Shown: in pieces, positions 33,589 through 43,579 of the stretch
How positions within the stretch are numbered: position 1 is the stretch's first letter
How the letters are laid out: each line of letters opens with the position of its first letter
NCBI GenBank assembly: GCA_021298355.1
Contig: JAJTEH010000010.1
Location: forward strand, 1-64,000
Reading direction: 5' to 3'
Length of the DNA: 64,000 nucleotides
Source: Flammeovirgaceae bacterium
GTDB lineage: Bacteria; Bacteroidota; Bacteroidia; Cytophagales; Cyclobacteriaceae
The notes under the pieces: model-generated
The model's database searches: none
What the model was told of the DNA's origin: nothing
Seen by the model: only the letters and a program-made list of their open reading frames with translations
Program-made: the position numbers and the translations under genes

Positions 33589-36500
33589 TTGGGAACTTTA
33601 AACCTAACAACAAGTCCTGTAACAGGTGTTTCTAACAGAACTTGGTACAGCTACCAATCCGGTAACTGGAACGATCCTCTGGCCTGGACCTTAGATGGAG
33701 GTATTACCCCTTTATTTGTTAACCCCGGAAACGAAATTCCGGGTATTACAGATAACGTAGTAGTAACTTCCGGCAGAACCATTACCATGAACGTGAATAA
33801 CGTTCAGATAAATAGCATGCAGGTAATCGGAACACTTGATGTGGCCGCTACAACAGGACATAATTTTGTTACAATATCGGGTAATGGAAGAATTCGATTA
33901 TCCGGTTCAACAGATAATTTCCCGGCTGGCTCAACTACATCTTTTGCCGATAATAGTATAGGAGGTACTGTAGAATTTTATGGTACAGGGAAATCGTTAA
34001 CAAGCAGCAGAACCTACAACAATGTTGAAATTGCCATGACGGGCACCTCAGATCAGGTAACCATGCTGGCTAATCAAACGCTTAACGGAAATCTTACCAT
34101 TAACAACGGTATATTTAGAATAAACGATAATGTTACGCTTGCTAACTTAACAATTACCTTATTCGGTAATGTTACGGTAAACGCAAATGGTGGTATTCGC
34201 GTTGGTAATACAGCCACTACAACCCGCCACGAGTTTAATTTGCATGGAAATTTTGCGAACGATGGAGGAACAGCCTATTTTACTAATCGTACTGCTGCAG
34301 ATTTTACCAATGACGATACATCGGGTTTTGCAGATTTTAATACCATTAACCCAACACGCGATCAATCAGTATTATGTAATGGCGAAACACGCTTCTCAAG
34401 AATAGAAATTAACAAAGGGTTAACCAACACTTATAAAACAACAATTTCTGCATCGCAAGTAAGTTTCTTTAATTTGTTTGGAAGAGCAAATTTTTCTGTT
34501 GATGCCGCACAACTTACCACCAACGAGAATTCCATCGGTTTAATATACGGCACCGTTGAGCTTGGCGATAATGTGGTGGTTCCTGCCCTAAACACAACTG
34601 GAAATTATTCCATTTTTACAGGAGCTCGTTTATGGGTAAATGGCGCTACGGTTTCCAAACTTGGTCCAAATGCCATTGTACCTTACGGTACCCTTAGAGT
34701 ATCTGCGGGTTCTCTTTCTACCCAAATTGTTGGTGGAGCTGCGGGTATAGTTACACGAGATAACGGTATCATTATTATAGAAGGAGGAAGCATCACCACC
34801 AACATCATGCGAACTTCTGTATTAGGTGTAAACTCAGATGGTAGCTACATTCAATCAGGTGGTACAGTAACAGTAACAGGAGGTGGAGGAGGAGATTACG
34901 CCATTTTTAGTTTAACCTACCCTGGAAATGTTTTTAACATGAGTGGCGGTACATTAATTGTACAAGGTGCAAGTAGCCTCGGCACAGCATCAGCAAGAGG
35001 TACTGTATTTATCAACTCAGATCCAAGTAATGTTAGCATTACAGGAGGTACGGTTATCTTTGAAGCCGATCAAACAACAACATATAGAATAACCTCCAGA
35101 GCACCATTCTGGAATGCCATTTTCAGAGCAACCGGAGGTACAAGAACGTTTCAATTATTAGGAACTTCCTCAGGAAATCCTCCTTCTAATGAAGCTACTT
35201 TACCCATTCAACCTTTGGTTGTGTTAAATGACTTAACAATAGAGTCTAACGTAACATTTGATGCAAACAGTGCCGATGTAACCATTGGTGGAAATTTAGA
35301 TATAGCAGCAACGGGTATCTATACGCACGGAACCAATACAACAACTTTCAATAGTTTAGGAGTTGCCTCTATAAATTTGGCCAATACAACAACTACCCAA
35401 ACTTTTAATAACCTTGTAATCAACAAAAATTCGTCTTCTGATGAGGTAGTTATTACCTCTGGTCGTGCAGCACCTAACGCAGCCATTCAGGTTAATGGAA
35501 CATTAACAGTAAACAGAGGCTTGTTAGATTATGGAGCATTTAGAATTGCAGCAAACGCTGATGTTAGTTTAGCCAGTGGTGTAACCATTGGCAGAACAGC
35601 AAGCACAGGGCGTTTGGTATTCAATGCAACTGTAGATCAAACCATCTCTACGTTGGGAGCAACCATTGTAAGTATGGAGATCAACAAAACAACAGCTAAT
35701 AGAACTGTTTCGTTGGCTTCCGGAAATTTAACGATAACAGGAACGCTGACTTTAACAGATGGTGTTTTTAACATCAACTCAAGAAGATTAACCTTAACCG
35801 GTGCCACCGCAGCTATTGCCGGTACGGGTTACAGTATTACTAAAATGATACAATTGGCAGGTAATGCTGGTGATGGTGGACTTGAAATGTATTTTAATGC
35901 AAATGAAACAATTGTTTACCCCATAGGTACAAACGCAAACTCAACGGTGCGCTATACGCCTGTAACGGCAACAACACAAAGTTTTGCAGACGATGGTCTA
36001 ATCCGTATCAGTATAGAGGATCGTCTTCTTCAATTAGCAAACTTGCCTGCACCAAATAGTTTAAGTTACAACTGGAGAGCCAACCATTCAAACTTTACAA
36101 CGCTCCCCCGTATTAGCTATCAATTCACATATGATCAAGTTGATGCCGATGGATCAGAAGCAACATATGTACCGGGTAAAGTTTTAACGGGTACTCCATT
36201 TACACGTTCAAGTGAAGACGCTACCGATATAAACACTACAACCAATGTTTTAACATTTAACGGGACTACGACAAGCTCCGGATTTCCGGGTGCAGGATTT
36301 ACATTAGAAAACGCTGCTTACACAGGTGGTGCCAGCGCCATGTTTACCGGAACCCCTGAAACGTATTACAACCTTAATACAGGGCAACTAGGATGGGAGA
36401 ATGATAATAAATGGTCTTTGATAAGCCACGTGGGCGCGCCAACAACTCAATCTCCAGGCCCCGGTGATGTTGTGATGATGAGAAACTTTGGTGAAGGTAA

Positions 36501-39500
36501 TGCCAACTCATGGGTATTAATGAATGTGGATGTAGAAGTTGCAGCCGTAATTTTTGATAATACCGCTGGAGGATGGCCACCCCGCATTACAGTAACAGAT
36601 GGAAGAAGTGTTTCGCTGGGCGTTGTATCGGGTACGGGAGAAATTATGGTGGAGGTAAATCCTGCATTGCCTAATTTAAATACAACAGATATCGGAGAAT
36701 TCGCCAGACAAGCATCCAGTGTATTTATTTATAAAGTTGAAAATGATGCCACGTATAACTTATACTCAGCCTTTACAGAATATCCAAACCTGAGAATTGA
36801 AGGAAGTAATGGTAGTGCCAATACGGGTTTACGCGTAATGACAAACCCTAACCCTGTAACCATCAACAGAGATTTGTGGTTGGATTGGGGTGGAACGTTC
36901 AGAGCAGGGAATACAGTAAACATATTACGCGATATGCGCCCCGGAATTGGGGGCGGAGGAGGCGGCCGTTTCCAGTTTGGTGAAGGCGGAAGCTATACAG
37001 TAAACGTTACCCGCGATTTAATAAGCAACAACAGCGCAAATAACAGAGTAGAAGTATTGAATAACACGCCATCAACGTTGGTACATACGCTAAGGGTTGG
37101 TGGAAACATAACCATGACCACCGGACAATTAGATCTGTTTAATGGCACAGGCACAGCCAACAACGCTGTGTTAGAATTAAACACTGCAACTTCGGGTAGC
37201 TTTACAGATGTATCCGGTAATACGCCTGATTTGTTCCGCATTGTAATGAACAAAGGAACTTCTACAGCTACTACCTTTACATTATCGGATAACGTTGTGC
37301 TAAACGGACCATTCGATGGCGCAACCAAACCGCTGACACTTCAGAATGGGTTGTTAATTATGGACGATGCAGCACTTAATTTTACGCTAACATCGGGTGG
37401 TGCTGATTTTACCATACCAGGTTCTGCCGGGTTGGAAGTGCGCCAAGGTAGCGCTTCTACTTCTACAACCAGTACCAATGCCAATATTGTATTAGATGGT
37501 TTGTTAAGAGTAAGTGGTGGAACAGTAACTGTTGATGCCGGTGGTACTACAGACACAAATTATATAGAATATACAAACTCAGGTAACGCGGCCATCGAAA
37601 TATCATCCGGATCGTTAACCGTTGCAGGTCAGGTGAGAAGACAACTTACAAGTGATACAGGTGTACTTCGATTTACACAATCTGGTGGAACTTTTATAGC
37701 AGGTACCGAGGCGGCTCCTACAACTACAAGAGGTGTATTTGAAGTACTTAACACAGGAAGCCAGTTTAATCACTCAGGAGGTTCTTTCACAATTGTGAGA
37801 GGTATAAACAGCACAACAGTACCTAGTTTATGGTTAGAACCAACAACATCTAACGTTACAAGTGCATCAACCATAAATATTGGAAATGCTTCAACACCAG
37901 CGGGTGTTAATTCTCAGAACATAGGTATTCGCTCTTCAGCTACTTTACATAACATTACGATTAGCGGATCAAACAGCCCGGTAACGCGTTTGTATAACTT
38001 GCCTTTATCACTCAACGGCACTTTAACTATTGCAGCAAGTAATACTTTTAATGCCAATGGTCTGGGCTTAACAATAAGAGGAGATATGGTTGTTAATGGC
38101 TCCTTTATTGCCAATGGCAATACAACAACTTTTTCTAACTCAACAGCCGCATCTATTTCTGGAACCACTTCTGCCTTAAGCTATTTTAACTTTGTAAAAT
38201 CCGGAGTTGGTACGTTAACACTTGCAAGAGACATCAACATAAACAGAGATTTACAAGTTAATGCCGGTATACTGGCACATACTGGCTTTACCATTACCTT
38301 GTCAGGTAACGCTCAGCTAAACTCAGCTGTAACATCGACAAGCGGTAATGGTTTAGTCTTTGCAGGTTCTGCGCAGCAACAATTAACCAGAAATATTGCC
38401 GGAACAACCTCATTAGGTATAGTAACCATTAACAACACTAGTGGTGTTGTTATACCCGATGGAAACGGATTTAACTTTACGATCAATAATGGGTTAAGAA
38501 TGCAAAGAGGTGTATGGGATATCGGTAGTAGTTTACTAACGCTAAATACCAATGCTTTGATTACGGCTGTTAATCCGTTCTCAGTAACGAATATGATCCA
38601 AACCAACAGTTCGTTTACTGACTTTGGTGTGCGAAAGATTTTCCCTGCAAACTTTAATTCTTCGGTATTTGTGTTCCCGGTAGGTCAGTTAGCTTATACT
38701 CCGGTAACGTTTAATTTTGTTTCACCAAATACTACAGGTACTAATGCTGCGGTTATTACTGTTCGACCTGCCAATGAAAGACATCCATCCATAGTTCAGG
38801 ATGATGAACTGCCGCTTGGTGCAGGGCCGGAAGATTTCGATGATTTACAAAACTCCTTGCAATATCATTGGATCATCAATGCAGATAATATATCAAATAC
38901 GAATTTCCGTTCTACCATGACGTTACAATACGATCAATCATCGGTTGCAGTAACAGCACCCAGAACAGAAGCTAATTATATTCCTGCCAGAATTTTATCA
39001 GACAACAATACAACTAACAGCATTAATAAATTCACCACTACCGATTTAGATGAAACTACCAATACCATTACATTCGATTTTGCCTCGGTTACGGATGCCG
39101 GTATTTCAGGCGAATATTTTGCCGGGGTAGATTTAGCCATACCAGATAATGTTCCTACTTACAGAACAACCGGTTCTGGTAATGTAAATGCGGCTATCTA
39201 CACACCTGCTGTGCCGGGTGGCGGAGCTCCAACAGGTGCTCAGGTAATAATAGAACCAGGCCATACTGTTACATTCAATATAAATAACGTTTCTCTATAT
39301 GAAACAACGATTAGCAGTGGTGGTATCTTATTAATTCCTACAGGTTCTATCGGACATCGGTTGGGTATCTTAAATGGCACTGGAGATTTACGTGTTGAAT
39401 CTAACACAACTAGTGTTGTATTGCCTGCTGCTGTTTATGACGACTTCTTCTCATGCTCAGGCGGTGGATTGGTGTATGGTGGTACCGGTTCCTACGAAAT

Positions 39501-41220
39501 TCTGGGAGGTATATCAAGCTTGCGTAACCTTACTATTTTAGGTTCGGGAAGTAAAACATTTGCCAATAACGATGTTACTATCTGTAACGATTTAACAGTA
39601 AATATGACTTCCGGTTCGCTTTCTATTGCAAATAGCAGAGTGATAACGGTTCAAAATGATGTCATCATCAACAATGGAGGTGGCTTAAATACGCTCACTG
39701 GAACATTATCTGTTACAAGAGATTTTGTACAATCGGCTGGTTCGTTTAATGGCGGTACCGCTGGTACTAAAACAATTGGCAGAAACTTAACTGTAAGCGG
39801 TGGCTCGTTCACAACGGGTACAGGTACAGGTAACATCATTCAGATTGCCGGAAACATGACGGTGGCCGATGCCGCAACCTTTACAACGGGTGCAGCCAGC
39901 TTAACAGGTCAAGAAATTATTTTTAACGGAACAACACAGCAAACTCTAACAGGAAATTTTGCCGGTACGCGTGCATTAAACAGACTTGATATTAACAACA
40001 GCGCTGGTTTACTATTGGCAAGTAACGTTACCATAAATTCTGAGTTAGGGCTAACCAATGGTTTAATTACGCCAGGTACTAACACTTTATTGTTAGGTTT
40101 AACAGCTATCGCTACTCCAACCTTAGGAAGTTTAAATTCATTTGTTAATGGTAAGTTGTTTAAAGTAATTAACAATGGAACTTTCAACTTCCCTATTGGT
40201 AGAACAGCAGCAGCTTCAAACAGATGGAGACCAGGAGCCTTGTTTAACACAACAGGTGGAACACAAACCTGGGATATGGAATATGTACCCGGTGCAGCTA
40301 CAGGAGCTGTTGCCAACGCACCGGCACCTCGCAATAACCCAGTGAATAATTTTACTTCTGCAGATCCATTGGTGTTGCGAATTGCGAGAGGAGAATACTG
40401 GAGAGTTTCTGACGGTTCAGGTACAGCTAATGGCAGAACAGCCAGAGTAGGTTTAAGTTGGGGAACGGCAAGTGATGTATCAGCAATACAATCGCAACGC
40501 GAATCAATGAAGGTGATGACTTGGAATGGAACCAACTGGACAAACAGTGGTGGACAAAATTTCTCTGTTGGTCACACACAAAGTGCTGGTACGTTTCAAT
40601 CAGTTTCTACGCTTTCATTCTCCGAGAATATTGTAACCCTTGGTTCAACTGAAGTTGCAAATCCTTTACCAGTTGAGTTACTAAGCTTTACCGGTTTTTA
40701 TGATAATGGCGTAAACATCATTGAATGGAAAACGGCAACGGAGATCGATAATGATTTCTTTGAATTGCAACGATCTGTAGATGGTGAAACATTTGAAGTA
40801 ATTGGAATTGTTAAAGGTGTTGGAACAACAACTGACTTAACGAGATATAACTATCGTGATAACAAGCCTGTTGCTGGTAATAACTATTACAGATTGAGAC
40901 AGGTTGATTTCAATGGTCAATTTGAATACAGCGAAGTAATTAAAGTTATGGTTGATGAAAATGCTTTTGTATTCAACATCAATCCTTATCCTAACCCGGT
41001 AAACAGAAATAACAAACTGAAAACAGAATACCTGAAGAGTAATGACGAGGATGCTGTTGTGTTACTTCGCGATTTAACCGGCAAAGTAATGGAACAAGCT
41101 TTTGTTAATGGAACTACAGGTACTGTAGAATTCAACATCGATAATAAAAACCCAGGTATGTATTTAGTAGAAATGCAACAGGGAGAAAGAAAGATTGTGA
41201 AGAAGATTATCGTAAACTGA
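33589..41220 (+). CDS. 3' fragment of the giant T9SS surface protein
   Basis: An open frame of 2543 codons with no signal peptide or plausible own start; its first codon TTG belongs to the interrupted gene. Three large modules are visible, starting near residues 18, 930 and 1855 with a GNW/W...P.GD.V-type segment and closing with a YPIG/FPVG/FPIG segment; between lie beta-helix-like T/N/G/S-rich repeats, as in adhesins. Near 2360-2440 is the PLPVELLSFTG domain that often precedes the sorting domain, and the last ~80 residues are a T9SS type A domain (YPNPVNR, GMYLVEM, KKIIVN). Without the 5' part it cannot be exported. Reunited, the protein would have about 2975 residues. Its stop is two bases from that of rsmE. 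Confidence 0.85.
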   Translation: MGTLNLTTSPVTGVSNRTWYSYQSGNWNDPLAWTLDGGITPLFVNPGNEIPGITDNVVVTSGRTITMNVNNVQINSMQVIGTLDVAATTGHNFVTISGNGRIRLSGSTDNFPAGSTTSFADNSIGGTVEFYGTGKSLTSSRTYNNVEIAMTGTSDQVTMLANQTLNGNLTINNGIFRINDNVTLANLTITLFGNVTVNANGGIRVGNTATTTRHEFNLHGNFANDGGTAYFTNRTAADFTNDDTSGFADFNTINPTRDQSVLCNGETRFSRIEINKGLTNTYKTTISASQVSFFNLFGRANFSVDAAQLTTNENSIGLIYGTVELGDNVVVPALNTTGNYSIFTGARLWVNGATVSKLGPNAIVPYGTLRVSAGSLSTQIVGGAAGIVTRDNGIIIIEGGSITTNIMRTSVLGVNSDGSYIQSGGTVTVTGGGGGDYAIFSLTYPGNVFNMSGGTLIVQGASSLGTASARGTVFINSDPSNVSITGGTVIFEADQTTTYRITSRAPFWNAIFRATGGTRTFQLLGTSSGNPPSNEATLPIQPLVVLNDLTIESNVTFDANSADVTIGGNLDIAATGIYTHGTNTTTFNSLGVASINLANTTTTQTFNNLVINKNSSSDEVVITSGRAAPNAAIQVNGTLTVNRGLLDYGAFRIAANADVSLASGVTIGRTASTGRLVFNATVDQTISTLGATIVSMEINKTTANRTVSLASGNLTITGTLTLTDGVFNINSRRLTLTGATAAIAGTGYSITKMIQLAGNAGDGGLEMYFNANETIVYPIGTNANSTVRYTPVTATTQSFADDGLIRISIEDRLLQLANLPAPNSLSYNWRANHSNFTTLPRISYQFTYDQVDADGSEATYVPGKVLTGTPFTRSSEDATDINTTTNVLTFNGTTTSSGFPGAGFTLENAAYTGGASAMFTGTPETYYNLNTGQLGWENDNKWSLISHVGAPTTQSPGPGDVVMMRNFGEGNANSWVLMNVDVEVAAVIFDNTAGGWPPRITVTDGRSVSLGVVSGTGEIMVEVNPALPNLNTTDIGEFARQASSVFIYKVENDATYNLYSAFTEYPNLRIEGSNGSANTGLRVMTNPNPVTINRDLWLDWGGTFRAGNTVNILRDMRPGIGGGGGGRFQFGEGGSYTVNVTRDLISNNSANNRVEVLNNTPSTLVHTLRVGGNITMTTGQLDLFNGTGTANNAVLELNTATSGSFTDVSGNTPDLFRIVMNKGTSTATTFTLSDNVVLNGPFDGATKPLTLQNGLLIMDDAALNFTLTSGGADFTIPGSAGLEVRQGSASTSTTSTNANIVLDGLLRVSGGTVTVDAGGTTDTNYIEYTNSGNAAIEISSGSLTVAGQVRRQLTSDTGVLRFTQSGGTFIAGTEAAPTTTRGVFEVLNTGSQFNHSGGSFTIVRGINSTTVPSLWLEPTTSNVTSASTINIGNASTPAGVNSQNIGIRSSATLHNITISGSNSPVTRLYNLPLSLNGTLTIAASNTFNANGLGLTIRGDMVVNGSFIANGNTTTFSNSTAASISGTTSALSYFNFVKSGVGTLTLARDININRDLQVNAGILAHTGFTITLSGNAQLNSAVTSTSGNGLVFAGSAQQQLTRNIAGTTSLGIVTINNTSGVVIPDGNGFNFTINNGLRMQRGVWDIGSSLLTLNTNALITAVNPFSVTNMIQTNSSFTDFGVRKIFPANFNSSVFVFPVGQLAYTPVTFNFVSPNTTGTNAAVITVRPANERHPSIVQDDELPLGAGPEDFDDLQNSLQYHWIINADNISNTNFRSTMTLQYDQSSVAVTAPRTEANYIPARILSDNNTTNSINKFTTTDLDETTNTITFDFASVTDAGISGEYFAGVDLAIPDNVPTYRTTGSGNVNAAIYTPAVPGGGAPTGAQVIIEPGHTVTFNINNVSLYETTISSGGILLIPTGSIGHRLGILNGTGDLRVESNTTSVVLPAAVYDDFFSCSGGGLVYGGTGSYEILGGISSLRNLTILGSGSKTFANNDVTICNDLTVNMTSGSLSIANSRVITVQNDVIINNGGGLNTLTGTLSVTRDFVQSAGSFNGGTAGTKTIGRNLTVSGGSFTTGTGTGNIIQIAGNMTVADAATFTTGAASLTGQEIIFNGTTQQTLTGNFAGTRALNRLDINNSAGLLLASNVTINSELGLTNGLITPGTNTLLLGLTAIATPTLGSLNSFVNGKLFKVINNGTFNFPIGRTAAASNRWRPGALFNTTGGTQTWDMEYVPGAATGAVANAPAPRNNPVNNFTSADPLVLRIARGEYWRVSDGSGTANGRTARVGLSWGTASDVSAIQSQRESMKVMTWNGTNWTNSGGQNFSVGHTQSAGTFQSVSTLSFSENIVTLGSTEVANPLPVELLSFTGFYDNGVNIIEWKTATEIDNDFFELQRSVDGETFEVIGIVKGVGTTTDLTRYNYRDNKPVAGNNYYRLRQVDFNGQFEYSEVIKVMVDENAFVFNINPYPNPVNRNNKLKTEYLKSNDEDAVVLLRDLTGKVMEQAFVNGTTGTVEFNIDNKNPGMYLVEMQQGERKIVKKIIVN

Positions 41221-41222
41221 TC

Positions 41223-41912
41223 TTAACCATTAATTGTATAAACAGCACAGCAGGCCAGCAAGCCTGCTGTTTCTGTTCGTAGGATGTTGTTTCCTAACGA
41301 TACTTTGGTAAAATGATGTTGCTCTGCCAAGGCTACTTCTTCCGCAGTGAAATCTCCTTCAGGTCCGATTAAGATTAAAATTTTTTGGTTTGATAGTAAT
41401 TTCTCTTTGAATTGTACAGGATTGTTCCGGTCTACAAAAGCAATCAATTTAATATCAGTTTCTTCAACAAGTAGGTCTTCGATTTTTTTACCAACTACTA
41501 TTTCTGGTACATAAAATTGATGCGATTGCTTAATAGCGCTGATCGCTATTTTATCTAACCTTTCTTTCTTTATAAAATTTCTCTCTGTTCTTTCTGTTTG
41601 TATCAAAGAAATTTTCTCAACACCTAGCTCAGTTGCTTTTTCAACTAACCATTCTATTCTATCCGCATTTTTTGTAGGAGCGATGGCTACATGCAAAAAT
41701 CTTTTTGGTTCTACTTTTTTTCTTTCAGTAATTTTTACTTCGCAAGCTTTTATATTATCGTTAGTAATGATTGCTTCTGCGGATTCACCCATACCATTGG
41801 TGATAGCGATAACATCTCCTTTCTGATAACGCAATGCTTTTATGCAATGCCGGGATTCTTCTTCCGACAATGTAAACGTATTTTCCTGATCGAATGGATG
41901 AAAGAAAAGCAA
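41223..41912 (-). CDS. rsmE: 16S rRNA m3U1498 methyltransferase RsmE
   Basis: Methylates N3 of U1498 in 16S rRNA with S-adenosylmethionine, on the 30S particle. The 229-residue protein has the N-terminal PUA-like part (SRHCIKALRYQKGDVI) and the SPOUT knot: IAPTKNADRIEWLVEKATELGV near 92-113, SERTERNF-like RTERNF, IGPEGDFTAEEVALA near 183-197 and LGNNILRTETAGLLA near 206-220. These are diagnostic. It follows the acyl-CoA-binding protein gene by six bases and is convergent with the giant gene. Confidence 0.95.
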   Translation of the reverse strand: MLFFHPFDQENTFTLSEEESRHCIKALRYQKGDVIAITNGMGESAEAIITNDNIKACEVKITERKKVEPKRFLHVAIAPTKNADRIEWLVEKATELGVEKISLIQTERTERNFIKKERLDKIAISAIKQSHQFYVPEIVVGKKIEDLLVEETDIKLIAFVDRNNPVQFKEKLLSNQKILILIGPEGDFTAEEVALAEQHHFTKVSLGNNILRTETAGLLACCAVYTING

Positions 41913-41918
41913 AGTGAC

Positions 41919-42182
41919 TTATTTATAGTGATGAACAAGTGTAGCCATAAAATCTACATACTCTTGTTTAGCTTGTTCTACTGTTTTTCCCTTTAGTTCT
42001 GCCCAGGCATCAAATTTAGCAATGGCTTTAAAATCAAAACCTCCTGGTCTTTCGCCACTCACATCGCCTTCGGTTGCTTGTTTAAAAAGCGCATAGATTT
42101 TTAAAAGTTCTTCGTTGGTTGGTCTTTTCGTTAGTTCTTTAGATTGTGCAACGGCTGCATCAAATTGTTCTTGTAGTGTCAT
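41919..42182 (-). CDS. Acyl-CoA-binding protein
   Basis: A small cytosolic carrier of long-chain acyl-CoA. From the ATG at 42182 it has 87 residues, the family length, with the four-helix motif set: FDAAVAQSKELTKRPTNEELLKIY, the YALFKQATEGDVSGERPGGFD segment and KFDAWAELKGKTVEQAKQEYV. These include the tyrosine and lysine residues that hold the CoA phosphate in known members. A longer start at 42209 would overlap the gltA terminator and is not used. rsmE follows on the same strand. Confidence 0.93.
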   Translation of the reverse strand: MTLQEQFDAAVAQSKELTKRPTNEELLKIYALFKQATEGDVSGERPGGFDFKAIAKFDAWAELKGKTVEQAKQEYVDFMATLVHHYK

Positions 42183-42205
42183 AAAAAAAGGGCTGTTTCC
42201 AGCCC
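42183..42205 (-). terminator. Terminator of gltA
   Basis: GGGCTG and CAGCCC pair around a four-base loop; on the minus strand seven T follow. It lies between gltA and the acyl-CoA-binding protein gene and touches the start codon of the latter. Confidence 0.85.
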
Positions 42206-42228
42206 TCAAGTTAAATATCTATTTTCAA

Positions 42229-43515
42229 TTATCGCTTGGCAATTTCTACGTAAGGTCTTGATTTTGTACCTATGTAAACTTGTCGTGGACGGCCAATCGG
42301 TTCTTTGTTCTCGCGTAATTCTTTCCATTGCGCAATCCAGCCCGGTAAACGGCCCATTGCAAACATTACAGTAAACATATCTACCGGAATACCTAATGCA
42401 CGGTAAATGATACCCGAATAGAAATCAACGTTCGGATATAATTTTCTTTCAATAAAGTATGGGTCGCGCAAGGCAACTTCTTCTAACTTCATCGCGATGT
42501 CTAACACCGGATCGTTTATGCCTAATTTATTCAAAACATCGTCTGCGGCTTTCTTGATAATTTTAGCGCGCGGATCGAAGTTTTTATAAACGCGGTGTCC
42601 GAATCCCATCAAACGGAAAGGATCGTTTTTATCTTTTGCTTTGTTAATCCATTTTTCGATGTTTCCTCCATCTTGGCGAATCGCTTCCAACATTACAATC
42701 ACTTCTTGGTTAGCACCACCATGTAAAGGTCCCCACAAGGCATTTATGCCTGCAGAAATAGAAGAATAGATACTTGCTTTAGATGAACCAACAATTCTTA
42801 CCGTTGAAGTTGAACAGTTTTGTTCGTGATCGGCATGAAGGATTAATAATTTATCTAATGCATTGGCCACAACCGGATCTACTTCATAATGTTCAGCAGG
42901 AAGTGCAAACATCATTTTCAAAAAGCGCGAGCAATAATCCAACGAGTTATCCGGGTAGTTAACCGGGTGGCCTACGGCATTTTTATACGACCAGGCTGCA
43001 AATGTTGGCATTTTTGCCAACGAGCGCACAATGCTTAAATAAACACCTTCGGCAGAACGGTTCGGATCTAATGACTCAGGATAAAATGCAGTTTGTGCAC
43101 AAAACAAAGAAGCTAGAACACCCATAGGGTGGGAGGTAGACGGAAAACCATCAAGTATCTTCTTAATGTCTTCGTGTACCAGCGTGTGTGTGGTAATGTC
43201 GCGCGTAAACTTCTTTAATTGTTCCGAAGTAGGAAGTTCACCAAAGATGAGCAAGTAGGCTACTTCCAGAAAAGTAGATTTTGCTGCTAAATCTTCGATG
43301 GCATATCCGCGGTAGCGCAAAATTCCGTGATCGCCATCTAAAAACGTAATACCACTTTTTGTGGCTCCAGTATTTTTATAACCGATATCCAGAGTTACAA
43401 GCCCGGTTTTCTCAAGCAATTCGCTTATGTCGATTGCGGTTTCATTTTCCGTACCTTCTACGATGGGTAATTCGTAGGTTTGGCCGTTGAAAGTTAATTG
43501 TGCTGTTTTAGCCAT
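42229..43515 (-). CDS. gltA: Citrate synthase
   Basis: Condenses acetyl-CoA and oxaloacetate to citrate, the entry of the TCA cycle. The 428-residue protein is of the long bacterial (type II) form. Catalytic regions are visible: the first histidine in GPLHGGANQ, the second in MGFGHRVYKNFDPRA, and the aspartate in NVDFYSG. The N-terminal beta-rich extension (AQLTFNGQTYELPIVEGTE) is typical of the hexameric enzymes that NADH can inhibit. A -7-like TATCTTTA (43535-43542) lies about 20 bases before the ATG. It ends in a clear terminator. Confidence 0.97.
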   Translation of the reverse strand: MAKTAQLTFNGQTYELPIVEGTENETAIDISELLEKTGLVTLDIGYKNTGATKSGITFLDGDHGILRYRGYAIEDLAAKSTFLEVAYLLIFGELPTSEQLKKFTRDITTHTLVHEDIKKILDGFPSTSHPMGVLASLFCAQTAFYPESLDPNRSAEGVYLSIVRSLAKMPTFAAWSYKNAVGHPVNYPDNSLDYCSRFLKMMFALPAEHYEVDPVVANALDKLLILHADHEQNCSTSTVRIVGSSKASIYSSISAGINALWGPLHGGANQEVIVMLEAIRQDGGNIEKWINKAKDKNDPFRLMGFGHRVYKNFDPRAKIIKKAADDVLNKLGINDPVLDIAMKLEEVALRDPYFIERKLYPNVDFYSGIIYRALGIPVDMFTVMFAMGRLPGWIAQWKELRENKEPIGRPRQVYIGTKSRPYVEIAKR

Positions 43516-43579
43516 GATGTTGAAATTTCCGGTTTAAAGATAGATCGTAATCGTTTTCTGAAAAATGTTATTCAATAAT

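Noticed and set aside
36374-40535. Several minus-strand ORFs of 60-210 codons inside the giant gene
   Set aside because: They are shadows of the T/N/G-rich coding strand, without starts, signals or neighbours that would support them.
31828-41220. Simple frameshift or two independent genes
   Set aside because: The second frame has no start or signal peptide and the first no sorting domain; a clean 465-base excision rejoins them, which a frameshift would not explain.
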